Part shown: positions 51,966 through 60,870 of the stretch, piece after piece
Layout of the letters: each line of letters starts with the position of its first letter
How positions within the stretch are numbered: the stretch's first letter is position 1
DNA from: Sphingobacterium sp. GVS05A
GTDB lineage: Bacteria > Bacteroidota > Bacteroidia > Sphingobacteriales > Sphingobacteriaceae
DNA: 64,000 nt
Direction: 5' to 3'
Assembly (NCBI RefSeq): GCF_019969845.1
Contig: NZ_JAHXYR010000004.1
Location: 310,001-374,000 of the forward strand
Program-made: the position numbers and the translations under genes
Notes under the pieces: model-generated
Database searches by the model: none
Told to the model about the DNA's origin: nothing
Seen by the model: only the letters and a program-made list of their open reading frames with translations

Positions 51966-52697
51966 TTACGAATAAACTCCTCCATTTATGTTAATCACCT
52001 CACCTGTAATATATCCCGCTTTTGGAGAAGCCAAAAAGCTGACTAAGTCAGCGACTTCTTCGGGCTCACCAAATCTATTTGCGGGTATCAATTTTTTTAA
52101 TTCTTTTTCATCTATATTGGCCGTCATATCGCTATGGATAAACCCTGGTGCGACAGCGTTGACGGTAATGTTCCGTTTGGCGACTTCTTGTGCTAATGCT
52201 TTAGTAGCACCCAGCAAAGCGGCCTTCGCAGCTGAATAGTTGGTCTGGCCCGGTGTTCCCTTGACACCAGAGACTGAAATAATATTGATGATACGACCAT
52301 AACGTTGGCGAAGAAGCTTCTGTATGAAAAACTGTGTGACATGATAGAAACCGTTTACAGTCGTGTTAATGACTGAAGACCAGTCTTCGCTGGACATCCA
52401 CATAAATAAACCATCCTTGGCAATACCGGCATTGTTGACAATGACCTCGATAACGGCTTCGGGATGATTAGATTCCCATTGGGTTAGGGCATTGGTTACT
52501 GCCGCATGGTCTCCCACGTCAAATTTTAAAATAGTCCCAGTTCCACCTGTCGCCTCAATGCCAGCAAGCGTTTCCTTTGCTGCATCCTCATTATGCTGAA
52601 AATTAATCAATACATGATAACCTAATTCCTGAGCTAGTTTAATACAAATTGCTCTTCCAATTCCTCTAGATCCACCAGTAACTAAAGCACACTTCAT
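51966..52697 (-). CDS. 3-oxoacyl-ACP reductase (FabG-type, ApeQ-like)
   Basis: 243 residues of the short-chain dehydrogenase family: VTGGSRGIGRAI, NNAG, catalytic Ser in IISVSGVKG and the YSAAK Tyr-Lys pair, ending TGEVININGG. It reduces the 3-oxo group of the growing chain. It is clearly distinct from the housekeeping FabG at 27.6 kb and lies directly before a ketosynthase gene. Confidence 0.92.
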   Translation of the reverse strand: MKCALVTGGSRGIGRAICIKLAQELGYHVLINFQHNEDAAKETLAGIEATGGTGTILKFDVGDHAAVTNALTQWESNHPEAVIEVIVNNAGIAKDGLFMWMSSEDWSSVINTTVNGFYHVTQFFIQKLLRQRYGRIINIISVSGVKGTPGQTNYSAAKAALLGATKALAQEVAKRNITVNAVAPGFIHSDMTANIDEKELKKLIPANRFGEPEEVADLVSFLASPKAGYITGEVININGGVYS

Positions 52698-52712
52698 CCT
52701 TCGGTACGTATA

Positions 52713-53831
52713 TTAATTTTGAAATAATTCTGCATTGTCAAACCATTTATTTCCTAAGAGATTTCCTTTGGTATCAATGAATCCCCATTTACCGTTGAGT
52801 TTGACACGGGCAAGTCCGTCAATAAAGCCCTTTTCCTGCTTCTTAAAAGTCAATGCCGCGGTAATGTCGTATTGAAAAGGAATAACAACTTTGCCCGCTC
52901 TATCGATAAATCCCCATTTGCCATCTTTGACAGCAGCAAGTCCTTCGGGAGAGAAAGATAAGGCATCATGGTAGGCTACAGGAATAATCATTTTGCCTGT
53001 GGTATCGACAAATCCCCATTTCCCATTCATTTTCACAGGCGCTAGACCTTGCTGAAAATTTCGGGCATCATCATAAGTCGCAGCAATTGCCCATTTACCT
53101 TCTGCTGTCATAAAACCTACTTTATTGCCTTGTTGAACAAGAATAAAGTCTGGATTTTTTATGTTTTCAATTTTTGAAGCAGCCGGCACGAGGATTTCTG
53201 TTTGACCGGACACGATATACCAGTTATTTTGTTTTTTTGCCCAAACGAATCCCGCATTGAAGTCTCCGATATCATCATAGTTAGGTGCAACAATTTCTTT
53301 CCCCAGGTTGTCAATGATACCCCATTTTTTGTTTTTTGCAATTTTGGCATAACCACCTTTAAACGGACGGATAACATCATAAGTAGGGGCGAGCACAACC
53401 TCTTGTTTATTGTTAATAAGCCCGACCAAGTTTGAGTCGTCACGGTAGAAGGCTACACCGTCATTGAATTCATAGACACGTTTACTGGAAATTGCTTTCA
53501 TTTCCTGACCTAAGGAATCGATATATTGCCAACCTTTCGACGATTTGACCATAGCCATTCCCTGACTGAATGATCTGGCATTATCATATTGTGGCTGAAC
53601 GATATAATTGGCGTCTTTATCTATAAATCCCCATTTGCTACCATTGTAAACAGCGATCTTTCCTTCGGACTGATCCTGTGCATCTTTATATTGAGGAGCA
53701 ATCTGAAATGTCCCGTCTTTTTTGATAAATCCGATAAGTCCTTTTTCTTGGACCCGAGCTAATTGCTGTGCGGATGTGATGGAACAGGATAGTATAAACA
53801 GTCCGCCAAGGGTGAGCTTCTTAATCATCAT
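52713..53831 (-). CDS. WG-repeat protein, secreted
   Basis: 372 residues with a signal peptide (about 1-21, ending TSAQQ). The rest is a run of about eight WG repeats (KWGFID, GWQYID, KWGIID and so on, each about 40 residues), expected to fold as a beta-repeat solenoid or propeller. WG proteins usually bind other proteins or ligands and have no catalytic activity of their own. The gene overlaps the end of the tyrosine lyase gene by 8-11 bases, so it is translated with the cluster, although its role in pigment synthesis is unknown. Confidence 0.88.
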   Translation of the reverse strand: MMIKKLTLGGLFILSCSITSAQQLARVQEKGLIGFIKKDGTFQIAPQYKDAQDQSEGKIAVYNGSKWGFIDKDANYIVQPQYDNARSFSQGMAMVKSSKGWQYIDSLGQEMKAISSKRVYEFNDGVAFYRDDSNLVGLINNKQEVVLAPTYDVIRPFKGGYAKIAKNKKWGIIDNLGKEIVAPNYDDIGDFNAGFVWAKKQNNWYIVSGQTEILVPAASKIENIKNPDFILVQQGNKVGFMTAEGKWAIAATYDDARNFQQGLAPVKMNGKWGFVDTTGKMIIPVAYHDALSFSPEGLAAVKDGKWGFIDRAGKVVIPFQYDITAALTFKKQEKGFIDGLARVKLNGKWGFIDTKGNLLGNKWFDNAELFQN

Positions 53832-55350
53832 TTTTATTTATCAGATAGTCTTTTACTTTTTGTATAATCGGATACATCGCTTGATCTTCTTTAAAGACCG
53901 GAAATAATTTGCGAAGGTCCATATACCAAGATAGTGTTTCTTTTGCTAATTTTTCCTGACAGCCCAAATTGTCAATTGCCTGAGCTAAAGTTATAAATTC
54001 TATAGCCAATACTTCAAACGAGTTTTCAATAATCTGACTGCAGGACATTGCGGCATTTGTACCCATACTGACAATATCCTGGTTGTCGTTATTGTTGGGA
54101 ATACTATGGATATAGATGGATGTACTTAAGGCCTGAGATTCCGCAGTAGTGGAGGTCGCGGTGAACTGTACACCCTGCATGCCAAAATTTAGTCCCAAGG
54201 TTCCCAGATTCATAAAAGGTGGGAAAATCTCATTGATCTTGCTATTCAAAAGATAATTCAATTGTCTTTCTGCCAGCATGGTCATTTTGGTCATAACCAG
54301 TTTGAGCTTATCCATCTCAAGTGAAATATAATCACCATGAAAATTACCACCATGATATACATGTTTGTTCTCCACATCAATTATGGGATTGTCATTGGCG
54401 GAATTGAGTTCATTTTCAAGCACAGATGCGACATTGTCAATGGTATCTGAAATTGGTCCCAAGATCTGCGGTACACAACGGATAGAATAATATTCCTGAA
54501 CTTTGTCCTTGAAAATATCCTCTTGGTTTTCGCCTGAGTACAGGTGGTCTTCACGTTTTCGGATCAATAAGCTGGAAGCAAGGTGATCCCGCATTTTCTT
54601 TGCGATATGCTGCTGTCCAATATGTTTTTTACTTTGATTTAACGCTTCTGAAAAATGATCATCGTATGCTTGCACAATTTCGTTGATAGCGCATGCCGCT
54701 TTGATAGACCAGGATAGTGCCTTTTGGGCCTGATTCCAATTTAGGATACCAATGCCTGTCATGACAGAAGTTCCATTGATCAGTGCTAAACCTTCACGAA
54801 GGACAATTTGAATAGGTTTGAGCCCCTCCGCTTCAAAGGCTTGCATGGTGGGGATACGTTCATTTTTATAAATTACCTCGCCTTCACCGATCAACACTAA
54901 TGCCAGATGGGCCAATTGTACAAGATCGCCACTCGCACCAACACCACCATGAGCAAAAATGATCGGCGTAATGTCGCGGTTGATGAGTTCTTTCATTAAT
55001 GCGATCGCTGAACGATGAACACCCGAATAGCCCAGTGTTAGTGTATTCAAGCGGGCTAAAATCGTGCTTTTAACCTGCAATGGGTCTAAGAGCCGCCCTG
55101 TTCCTGATGCGTGACTGCGGATCAGATTGTATTGAAGCTTGATTCTATCCTCGTCCTTAATTCTATATTGTGCCATAGGGCCGAAGCCGGTATTGACACC
55201 ATATATTATTTTGTTATCGGCAAATTTTAGAAGAAAATCGTGACTAGCATCAACTTTCTCCCAGACATCGTCATCAATAGCCAAGTGTTCATTTCTATAG
55301 GTTATTTGGACAAACTGTTTTAAATCTAAATGCTTTGCAAGTGAGCTCAT
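53821..55350 (-). CDS. Tyrosine ammonia-lyase (HAL/PAL/TAL family)
   Basis: 509 residues. The self-processed MIO triad is Ala139-Ser140-Gly141 in GGVGASGDLVQ; Tyr50 in IIYGVNTGFG and the NNNDNQDIVSMGTN block complete the active site. From memory it is very close to the tyrosine lyase of Flavobacterium johnsoniae, although the selectivity pair at 79-80 is Ser-His as in histidine lyases. It converts tyrosine to 4-coumarate, the aromatic start of flexirubin-type polyenes. It is the first gene of the minus-strand cluster; no clear promoter was found in the 127-base gap before it. Confidence 0.9.
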   Translation of the reverse strand: MSSLAKHLDLKQFVQITYRNEHLAIDDDVWEKVDASHDFLLKFADNKIIYGVNTGFGPMAQYRIKDEDRIKLQYNLIRSHASGTGRLLDPLQVKSTILARLNTLTLGYSGVHRSAIALMKELINRDITPIIFAHGGVGASGDLVQLAHLALVLIGEGEVIYKNERIPTMQAFEAEGLKPIQIVLREGLALINGTSVMTGIGILNWNQAQKALSWSIKAACAINEIVQAYDDHFSEALNQSKKHIGQQHIAKKMRDHLASSLLIRKREDHLYSGENQEDIFKDKVQEYYSIRCVPQILGPISDTIDNVASVLENELNSANDNPIIDVENKHVYHGGNFHGDYISLEMDKLKLVMTKMTMLAERQLNYLLNSKINEIFPPFMNLGTLGLNFGMQGVQFTATSTTAESQALSTSIYIHSIPNNNDNQDIVSMGTNAAMSCSQIIENSFEVLAIEFITLAQAIDNLGCQEKLAKETLSWYMDLRKLFPVFKEDQAMYPIIQKVKDYLINKNDD

Positions 55351-55414
55351 GGGGTATGGGATAGCAATTTTGAAAAACTCTCGAAATTGGTTTTTTTATA
55401 TTATTTTTTGTGAA

Positions 55415-55422
55415 TAGATTTG
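55415..55422 (+). promoter_or_regulatory. Candidate -7 box for the halogenase-like gene
   Basis: TAGATTTG is an exact TAnnTTTG match, 56 bases before the start. The nearest upstream TTG is 25 bases away, longer than usual. Confidence 0.4.
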
Positions 55423-55477
55423 GCATTTATTAATCAGAGACGAAATTAATATTTTTTTCTTTTAATCAAAGCGTATA

Positions 55478-56731
55478 ATGAACGTTGAAGAGGTCGACAT
55501 TTTGATCATTGGCGCTGGTCCATCAGGAGCAGTGGCTGCGGGGTATCTGCAAAAACAGGGGGCGAAAATAAAAGTAGTTGAAAAGAGCAGATTTCCAAGG
55601 ATAGTGGTTGGGGAGAGTTTGATTCCACGGGTTATGGATCACTTTGATGAAGCAGGATTGTTTGATGCGTTGGATGCTAAAGGTTTTGAAAAGAAATTTG
55701 GTGCGCGTTTTATACGCGGCGAGGAAATCTGTATTTTCGATTTCTCTGATAAGTTTTCTCTGGGCTGGGATTGGACATGGCAGATTCCGAGAGCAGACTT
55801 TGATCTGGAAATGGCCAATGAGCTCATCCGAAAGGGTGTGGACTTGCAATTTGAAACCGAAGTGATCGATGTACAGTTTATGGATGAAATGTCTATGACC
55901 ACTGTACAGAACAAAGAAGGCGTAGAGACAGCCATCAAAGCAAATTTTCTGATCGATTGCTCTGGTTATGGTCGGGTGCTACCACGTATGTTAAATCTGG
56001 ATCAACCTTCCAGACTAAGTCCGCATTCGGCGATATTTAGCCATGTCAGCGATGTGAACAGACCAGTAGGACAGGAGGGGAGCTTGATATCTTTTGATAT
56101 ATTGGAAACGCAGGTCTGGTTATGGGTTATCCCATTTTCCAATGGCAATACATCTGTAGGGATCGTAGGGCCAACTTCCTTTATTGAAAATCTTGGTGCA
56201 GATACAACTCTTGCATTGAACAAGGCGATTCAACTCTCTGATTACTATATGAAGCGTTTTGGCGATTTGCCTTTTATTTTTGAACCGCGCAAATTGAGTA
56301 ATTATTCGACAGCGGTAACTAAGATGTACGGAAAGGGGTATGCATTGACCGGTAATAGCTCTGAATTCCTAGATCCTGTATTCTCTTCTGGTGTGTGTTT
56401 CGCTACAGAGTCCGGTATCTTGGCTGCGAAACTAGCCTTAAGGCAAGTGCGAGGAGAAACGGTAGACTGGCAATCAGAGTTTGAAGATTATATGAAAGAA
56501 GGGATTGCTGTTTTTACCACTTACATCCAGGAATGGTATACCGGCAATCTACAGGAACTGTTTTATCATCGTCCGGAGAACCCAGAAGTTAAAAGAAGCA
56601 TCTGTGCTATATTAGCGGGATACGTCTGGGATAGAAATAATCCTTTTGTTGTGAAGCATGATCGTGCTGTGAAAAATCTGGCACACCTTATCCGAATGTC
56701 CAAAGGTGAACAATATGATTCGCTATGCTAA
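55478..56731 (+). CDS. Flavin-dependent halogenase-like FAD oxidoreductase
   Basis: 417 residues. FAD site ILIIGAGPSGAVAAGYL (about 9-25). FPRIVVGESLIP and GFEKKFGARF match the phenolic flavin halogenase pattern, with Lys72 or Lys73 as the candidate catalytic lysine. The halogenase signature WxWxIP is present as WLWVIP (214-219). Halogenases of this type chlorinate activated phenols with FADH2, and chlorinated flexirubins are known, so ring halogenation of the pigment is plausible. A hydroxylase or other monooxygenase role is also possible. It is divergent from the tyrosine lyase, and its stop lies 2 bases from that of xerD. Confidence 0.82.
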   Translation: MNVEEVDILIIGAGPSGAVAAGYLQKQGAKIKVVEKSRFPRIVVGESLIPRVMDHFDEAGLFDALDAKGFEKKFGARFIRGEEICIFDFSDKFSLGWDWTWQIPRADFDLEMANELIRKGVDLQFETEVIDVQFMDEMSMTTVQNKEGVETAIKANFLIDCSGYGRVLPRMLNLDQPSRLSPHSAIFSHVSDVNRPVGQEGSLISFDILETQVWLWVIPFSNGNTSVGIVGPTSFIENLGADTTLALNKAIQLSDYYMKRFGDLPFIFEPRKLSNYSTAVTKMYGKGYALTGNSSEFLDPVFSSGVCFATESGILAAKLALRQVRGETVDWQSEFEDYMKEGIAVFTTYIQEWYTGNLQELFYHRPENPEVKRSICAILAGYVWDRNNPFVVKHDRAVKNLAHLIRMSKGEQYDSLC

Positions 56732-56733
56732 AA

Positions 56734-57636
56734 TTACGATCTGGGATGGTATTGCGTGATAATGGAATGGAGATAATCCCGATCAATATGGGTATATATT
56801 TCGGTTGTCGTAATACTCTCATGCCCCAGCATATCTTGTACAGCCCTTAGATCTGCACCTCCTTCAACGAGATGGGAGGCGAAACTATGCCTAAAGGTAT
56901 GGGGACTGATTATCTTTTGTAGTCCAATTTTTTGAGCAAGCTCCTTAATGATCAGAAAGATCATCACCCTAGACAAAGCCGAACCTCTTCTGTTCAGAAA
57001 TACAATATCCTCATTCCCATTCTTGATCTTAATATGTGATCTAATGGAATCCAAATAAAGCCTAAGATGTTTGATCGCTTGTTGGCCAATCGGAATCAGT
57101 CGTTCTTTGCTACCTTTACCTTCCACTTTGATAAATTCTACGTCGAGAAACAAATTGGAGATCTTGAGATTAACGAGCTCGGACACACGCAATCCACAGC
57201 CATATAAAACCTCAATAATTGTTTTATTGCGTTGCCCCTCCGTGGAAGAAAGATCTATGGCAGCTATCAGTTGATCGATCTCATGAATACTCAGTACACT
57301 AGGGAGTTTCCTCGCAAGACGTGGAGCCTGTAGCAATTCTGTTGGATTATTATCTAGTTCATGTTCAATGATCAGAAAACTAAAAAAGGTTTTTAGTCCG
57401 GATATCAAGCGGGATTGTGTGAATGGTGAGATATTGAACTCCTGTAACCAGTGCAGAAAATCCTGAATATCCTTTCTGACGATTTTGTTTAAAAGGAGCC
57501 CGTTGTCCTCACAATAGATTTGGAATTTGGAGACATCGTTGAGGTAAGCCTCGATCGAATTAATGCTCAAACCCCGTTCGAACTTTAGAAATTGCTCGAA
57601 TTCTTTTTTAATGACCTGCCAGTTGCTAAAATCCAT
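56734..57636 (-). CDS. Tyrosine recombinase, XerD/XerC family
   Basis: From the ATG at 57636 (MDFSNWQ) the protein is 300 residues, the normal Xer length. An N-terminal SAM-like DNA-binding domain precedes the catalytic set: Arg in CGLRVSELVNL, Lys in EGKGSKERLIP, HTFRHSFASHLVEGG, GHESITTTEIYTH and the Tyr nucleophile in EIYTH. It should resolve chromosome dimers at dif. It has no mobile-element signs nearby (no second integrase or attachment repeats), so it is taken as the housekeeping recombinase. Confidence 0.93.
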   Translation of the reverse strand: MDFSNWQVIKKEFEQFLKFERGLSINSIEAYLNDVSKFQIYCEDNGLLLNKIVRKDIQDFLHWLQEFNISPFTQSRLISGLKTFFSFLIIEHELDNNPTELLQAPRLARKLPSVLSIHEIDQLIAAIDLSSTEGQRNKTIIEVLYGCGLRVSELVNLKISNLFLDVEFIKVEGKGSKERLIPIGQQAIKHLRLYLDSIRSHIKIKNGNEDIVFLNRRGSALSRVMIFLIIKELAQKIGLQKIISPHTFRHSFASHLVEGGADLRAVQDMLGHESITTTEIYTHIDRDYLHSIITQYHPRS

Positions 57637-57871
57637 TTGCAACAAAATTACAATTAACTATTGTTCTTTTCGAAAGATATTCTGTATTTTTAAACGTGTT
57701 TTTTACAAACCATAAGCTATAGCAATGATACGCTCCATCCCATAAGGGATATTAATAAATATTATTTATCTGTATTTTACTATTTAGCGGGACAATTGGT
57801 CTCCAGTTCCGTTTACCCTAATATAAACAATTAGCAAAAAATAACTGACTAAAAAAAAGAAATTTTTTTGT

Positions 57872-60727
57872 ATGAAATTCATTAAACCACTTGCATTAGC
57901 CTTTTTGCTTCCGGCTACATTTTACGGCGTAGAGGCAAAAATGCCTACTACTTTAACGGCACATGCCAGGGCTATTCTATCGCAGGATAGTTTGGCCTTA
58001 AACCAAAAGTTACCTTTTGACAATGAAGTTGTCACTGGTAAATTGAAAAATGGATTTACATATTTTATTCGCAAAAATACAGAGCCGAAGGGGCGTGTTA
58101 CCATGTATTTGGGTATGAAAGCTGGCTCAATCCTAGAAAACGAAAAACAGCTTGGGTTGGCGCACTTTTTAGAGCACATGAACTTTAATGGCCTGAAGCA
58201 TTTTCCAAAAAATGAACTTGTTAATTACCTTCAGAAAGCTGGTGTACGGTTTGGCTCGGATCTGAATGCTTATACGAGCTTTGATCAGACCGTCTATCAA
58301 CTACCTATCCCATCTGATGATCCGGAATTACTAAAAAATGGATTACAGGTCATGCGTGATTGGGCACAGGATGCCTTATTGGACGGTGAAGAAATTGATA
58401 AAGAACGCGGTGTTATCTTGGAGGAGAAGCGTGGGGGAAGGGGCGTACAACAGCGTCTGCAAGACCAGTATTTTCCAATGGTGCTTAACGGCTCCCTTTA
58501 TTCGAAACGTCTACCTATTGGTACCGAGGAAATTTTAAAGACTTTTCCGTATACTGAAATACGCAAATTTCATCAGGATTGGTATCGACCAGATCTACAA
58601 GCCCTCATTATTGTAGGTGATATTGATCCCAAAGCAATTGAGGAAAAAGTGAAAGTATTATTTTCGGATATGACAATGCCGAAAAAGGTGCTTCCACGCA
58701 AAGAGTACAAGGTCGATTTATTAAATAAAAATCAGTTTTTGACTATTTCGGATCCGGAATTGCCTTATACTGTTGCTCAGGTCTTAATCAAAAATGAGAA
58801 AGACAAGGTTGTGACTGTCGGAGACTACCGTAATGAATTACTCAAAAATATTTTCAATCAGATGATTGCTGGTCGTTTTTCTGAACTGATGCAGCAACCG
58901 AATCCACCTTTTATGCAAGCTGGTGGTAGTATTGGTGATTTTGTCGCGAATTTAAATACCTTCTCTTTATTGGTTGTACCTAAACCGGGTGAACTGGAGT
59001 CTGGATTTAAGGCCATGCTGACTGAATTTGAACGTATTCAAAAATATGGTTTCACGCAGACAGAATTGGATCGTGCGCTTGCCGATATGAAGAAAGGAAA
59101 TGAAATGGCATATATCGAGCGGGATAAGAAGAAATCCGATAGCTATGTCAACCGTTACCTGAACTATTTTATCGACAATGAGCCGGCCTTGAGCAATGAA
59201 GCTTCTTATAGCTTAACGAAACAGTTGTTGCCTACATTGAAACTCGAAGAGGTGAATGGCCTGGTCAAAAAGTATTACACGGATTTAAATCGTGATATAT
59301 TAATTATGGGACCAGAAAAGGAAAAGGCAAACCTGCCTACAGAACAAGCGGTTTTGGGATGGGTGAAGGCGGTCGAAGATAGTCCGGTTTCTGCTTATGA
59401 GGATAAGGTTTCCAATCTTCCTTTGCTTTCCAAAGAACCTACTAAGGGTACAATCGTGTCCTCAAAGGATGTCACAGCTGTCCAAGCTAAAGAATTGGTT
59501 TTGAGTAATGGCGTGAAGGTGATTTTAAAACCTACAGATTTTAAAAATGACGAAATCCAGATTATGGCCTATAGCCCTGGAGGGACCTCGTTGTATACTG
59601 ATGCTGATTATTTCTCCGCTTCAAATGCCTCTTCATTAGTCGATGCGAGCGGTGTCGGACAGATGAGCAATGTGGAGCTGACTAAGTACCTTGCCGGAAA
59701 AGATGTGTCGATTTCGCCATATATCTCAGAACGATATGAGGGACTTTCAGGTAGCACAGACAAAGAAGGCTTGAAAAATGCTTTTGAGCTGATTTATGGC
59801 TATTTTACAGAGCCTCGTTTGGATAGTGACGTTTTCCAAAGTACAATGACAAGGGCAAAAGGATCTTTGGAAAATAGATTGAGTGATCCAAATAATGTTT
59901 TTTCAGATAAAGTGAAGGCGGTGCTCTATGGGAATAACGTTCGCCGACAAAATGCTACTGTCGAGACGCTAACAAAAATCGACCGTGATCGTGCATTGGC
60001 AATTTATAAAGAGCGATTTGCAGATGCTTCAGATTTTGTGTTTACCATTGTAGGTTCATTTGATGAAGCGCAAATTAAACCGTTTATTGAGACTTATCTT
60101 GCTTCCCTGCCTTCGGTCAAACGAGGAGAGAATTACAAAGACTTAAATATTCTAGAGCCGAATAAAGGAGAGCGTGTGGTTGTTCATAAAGGCAAGGAAG
60201 AAAAAGCAAGTACCCAATTGGCTTATTACGGAGACTATAATTATAGTGAAAGTGAAAATGTCAATATGGAAGCTTTGGAAAGTGTATTGACAATCAAATT
60301 GCTTGAGCGACTGCGTGAGAAAGAAGGTGGTGTTTATGGTGTTGGTGCCCGTGCCAGCTTCGGTAAATTACCTAAAGCACGCTATGCCTTTTCAATTGGT
60401 TTTGGTTCAGCAGTGGATAAAGCAGATGCTTTGATTGCTTCTGCTTTGGATGAAGTGAAAAAGATTCAGGATCAAGGTGCGGATAAAGTAGATATTGAAA
60501 AATTTGTGGCTGAACAAAAAAGACAGAATGAATTGAGTTTGCGTGAAAATGGCTACTGGTTGAATTACATTTCGAGTTCTTATCAAAATGATTTGGATAT
60601 CACTAGATATAAACGTCGGATGGAGAACCTGAATAAGGTTACGCCAAAATCAATACAAGATGTAGCTGGAAAATACCTGAAGAAAGATCGGCTTTTCGAA
60701 TTCATTTTAATGCCAGATTCTAAATAA
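57872..60727 (+). CDS. M16-family zinc peptidase (pitrilysin/insulinase-like)
   Basis: 951 residues with a signal peptide-like start (about 1-22). The N-terminal M16 domain has the inverted zinc motif HFLEHMNFNG (HxxEH) and the downstream acid in EERGVILEEKRGG-type context (IDKERGVILEEKR). A second, inactive M16 domain follows, so the protein is a complete two-domain M16B/A enzyme. It should degrade peptides in the periplasm or membrane. It is monocistronic, with an intrinsic terminator. Confidence 0.93.
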   Translation: MKFIKPLALAFLLPATFYGVEAKMPTTLTAHARAILSQDSLALNQKLPFDNEVVTGKLKNGFTYFIRKNTEPKGRVTMYLGMKAGSILENEKQLGLAHFLEHMNFNGLKHFPKNELVNYLQKAGVRFGSDLNAYTSFDQTVYQLPIPSDDPELLKNGLQVMRDWAQDALLDGEEIDKERGVILEEKRGGRGVQQRLQDQYFPMVLNGSLYSKRLPIGTEEILKTFPYTEIRKFHQDWYRPDLQALIIVGDIDPKAIEEKVKVLFSDMTMPKKVLPRKEYKVDLLNKNQFLTISDPELPYTVAQVLIKNEKDKVVTVGDYRNELLKNIFNQMIAGRFSELMQQPNPPFMQAGGSIGDFVANLNTFSLLVVPKPGELESGFKAMLTEFERIQKYGFTQTELDRALADMKKGNEMAYIERDKKKSDSYVNRYLNYFIDNEPALSNEASYSLTKQLLPTLKLEEVNGLVKKYYTDLNRDILIMGPEKEKANLPTEQAVLGWVKAVEDSPVSAYEDKVSNLPLLSKEPTKGTIVSSKDVTAVQAKELVLSNGVKVILKPTDFKNDEIQIMAYSPGGTSLYTDADYFSASNASSLVDASGVGQMSNVELTKYLAGKDVSISPYISERYEGLSGSTDKEGLKNAFELIYGYFTEPRLDSDVFQSTMTRAKGSLENRLSDPNNVFSDKVKAVLYGNNVRRQNATVETLTKIDRDRALAIYKERFADASDFVFTIVGSFDEAQIKPFIETYLASLPSVKRGENYKDLNILEPNKGERVVVHKGKEEKASTQLAYYGDYNYSESENVNMEALESVLTIKLLERLREKEGGVYGVGARASFGKLPKARYAFSIGFGSAVDKADALIASALDEVKKIQDQGADKVDIEKFVAEQKRQNELSLRENGYWLNYISSSYQNDLDITRYKRRMENLNKVTPKSIQDVAGKYLKKDRLFEFILMPDSK

Positions 60728-60760
60728 AGAGTAGCATTGCTCCAATATCAATGCAGGGTA

Positions 60761-60790
60761 GAGGCTGTTTGCGAAAAGCAAGCAGCCTTT
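60761..60790 (+). terminator. Intrinsic terminator of the M16 peptidase gene
   Basis: GGCTGTTTGC and GCAAGCAGCC pair with one G-U around a 5-base loop, followed by TTTATT. Confidence 0.75.
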
Positions 60791-60818
60791 ATTGTACAAA
60801 AAACTTTATTACACAAAA

Positions 60819-60844
60819 AATCCCAATCATTTCTGATTGGGATT
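60819..60844 (-). terminator. Intrinsic terminator of the sigma factor gene
   Basis: AATCCCAATC and GATTGGGATT form a perfect 10-bp stem; on the minus strand it is followed by a T run. Confidence 0.8.
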
Positions 60845-60870
60845 ACCAAAAATTTCAATAAATATCTCTT

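Noticed and set aside
52713..53831. DNA repeats in the WG gene as a possible CRISPR-like or recombination element
   Set aside because: The periodicity is about 120 bases and in frame, explained fully by the protein repeats.
56734..57636. Tyrosine recombinase as a sign of an integrative element carrying the pigment cluster
   Set aside because: It has the XerC/XerD length and layout, no attachment repeats at either end of the cluster, and no other mobility genes. The tRNA-Arg at the other end was examined for a 3' repeat and none was seen.
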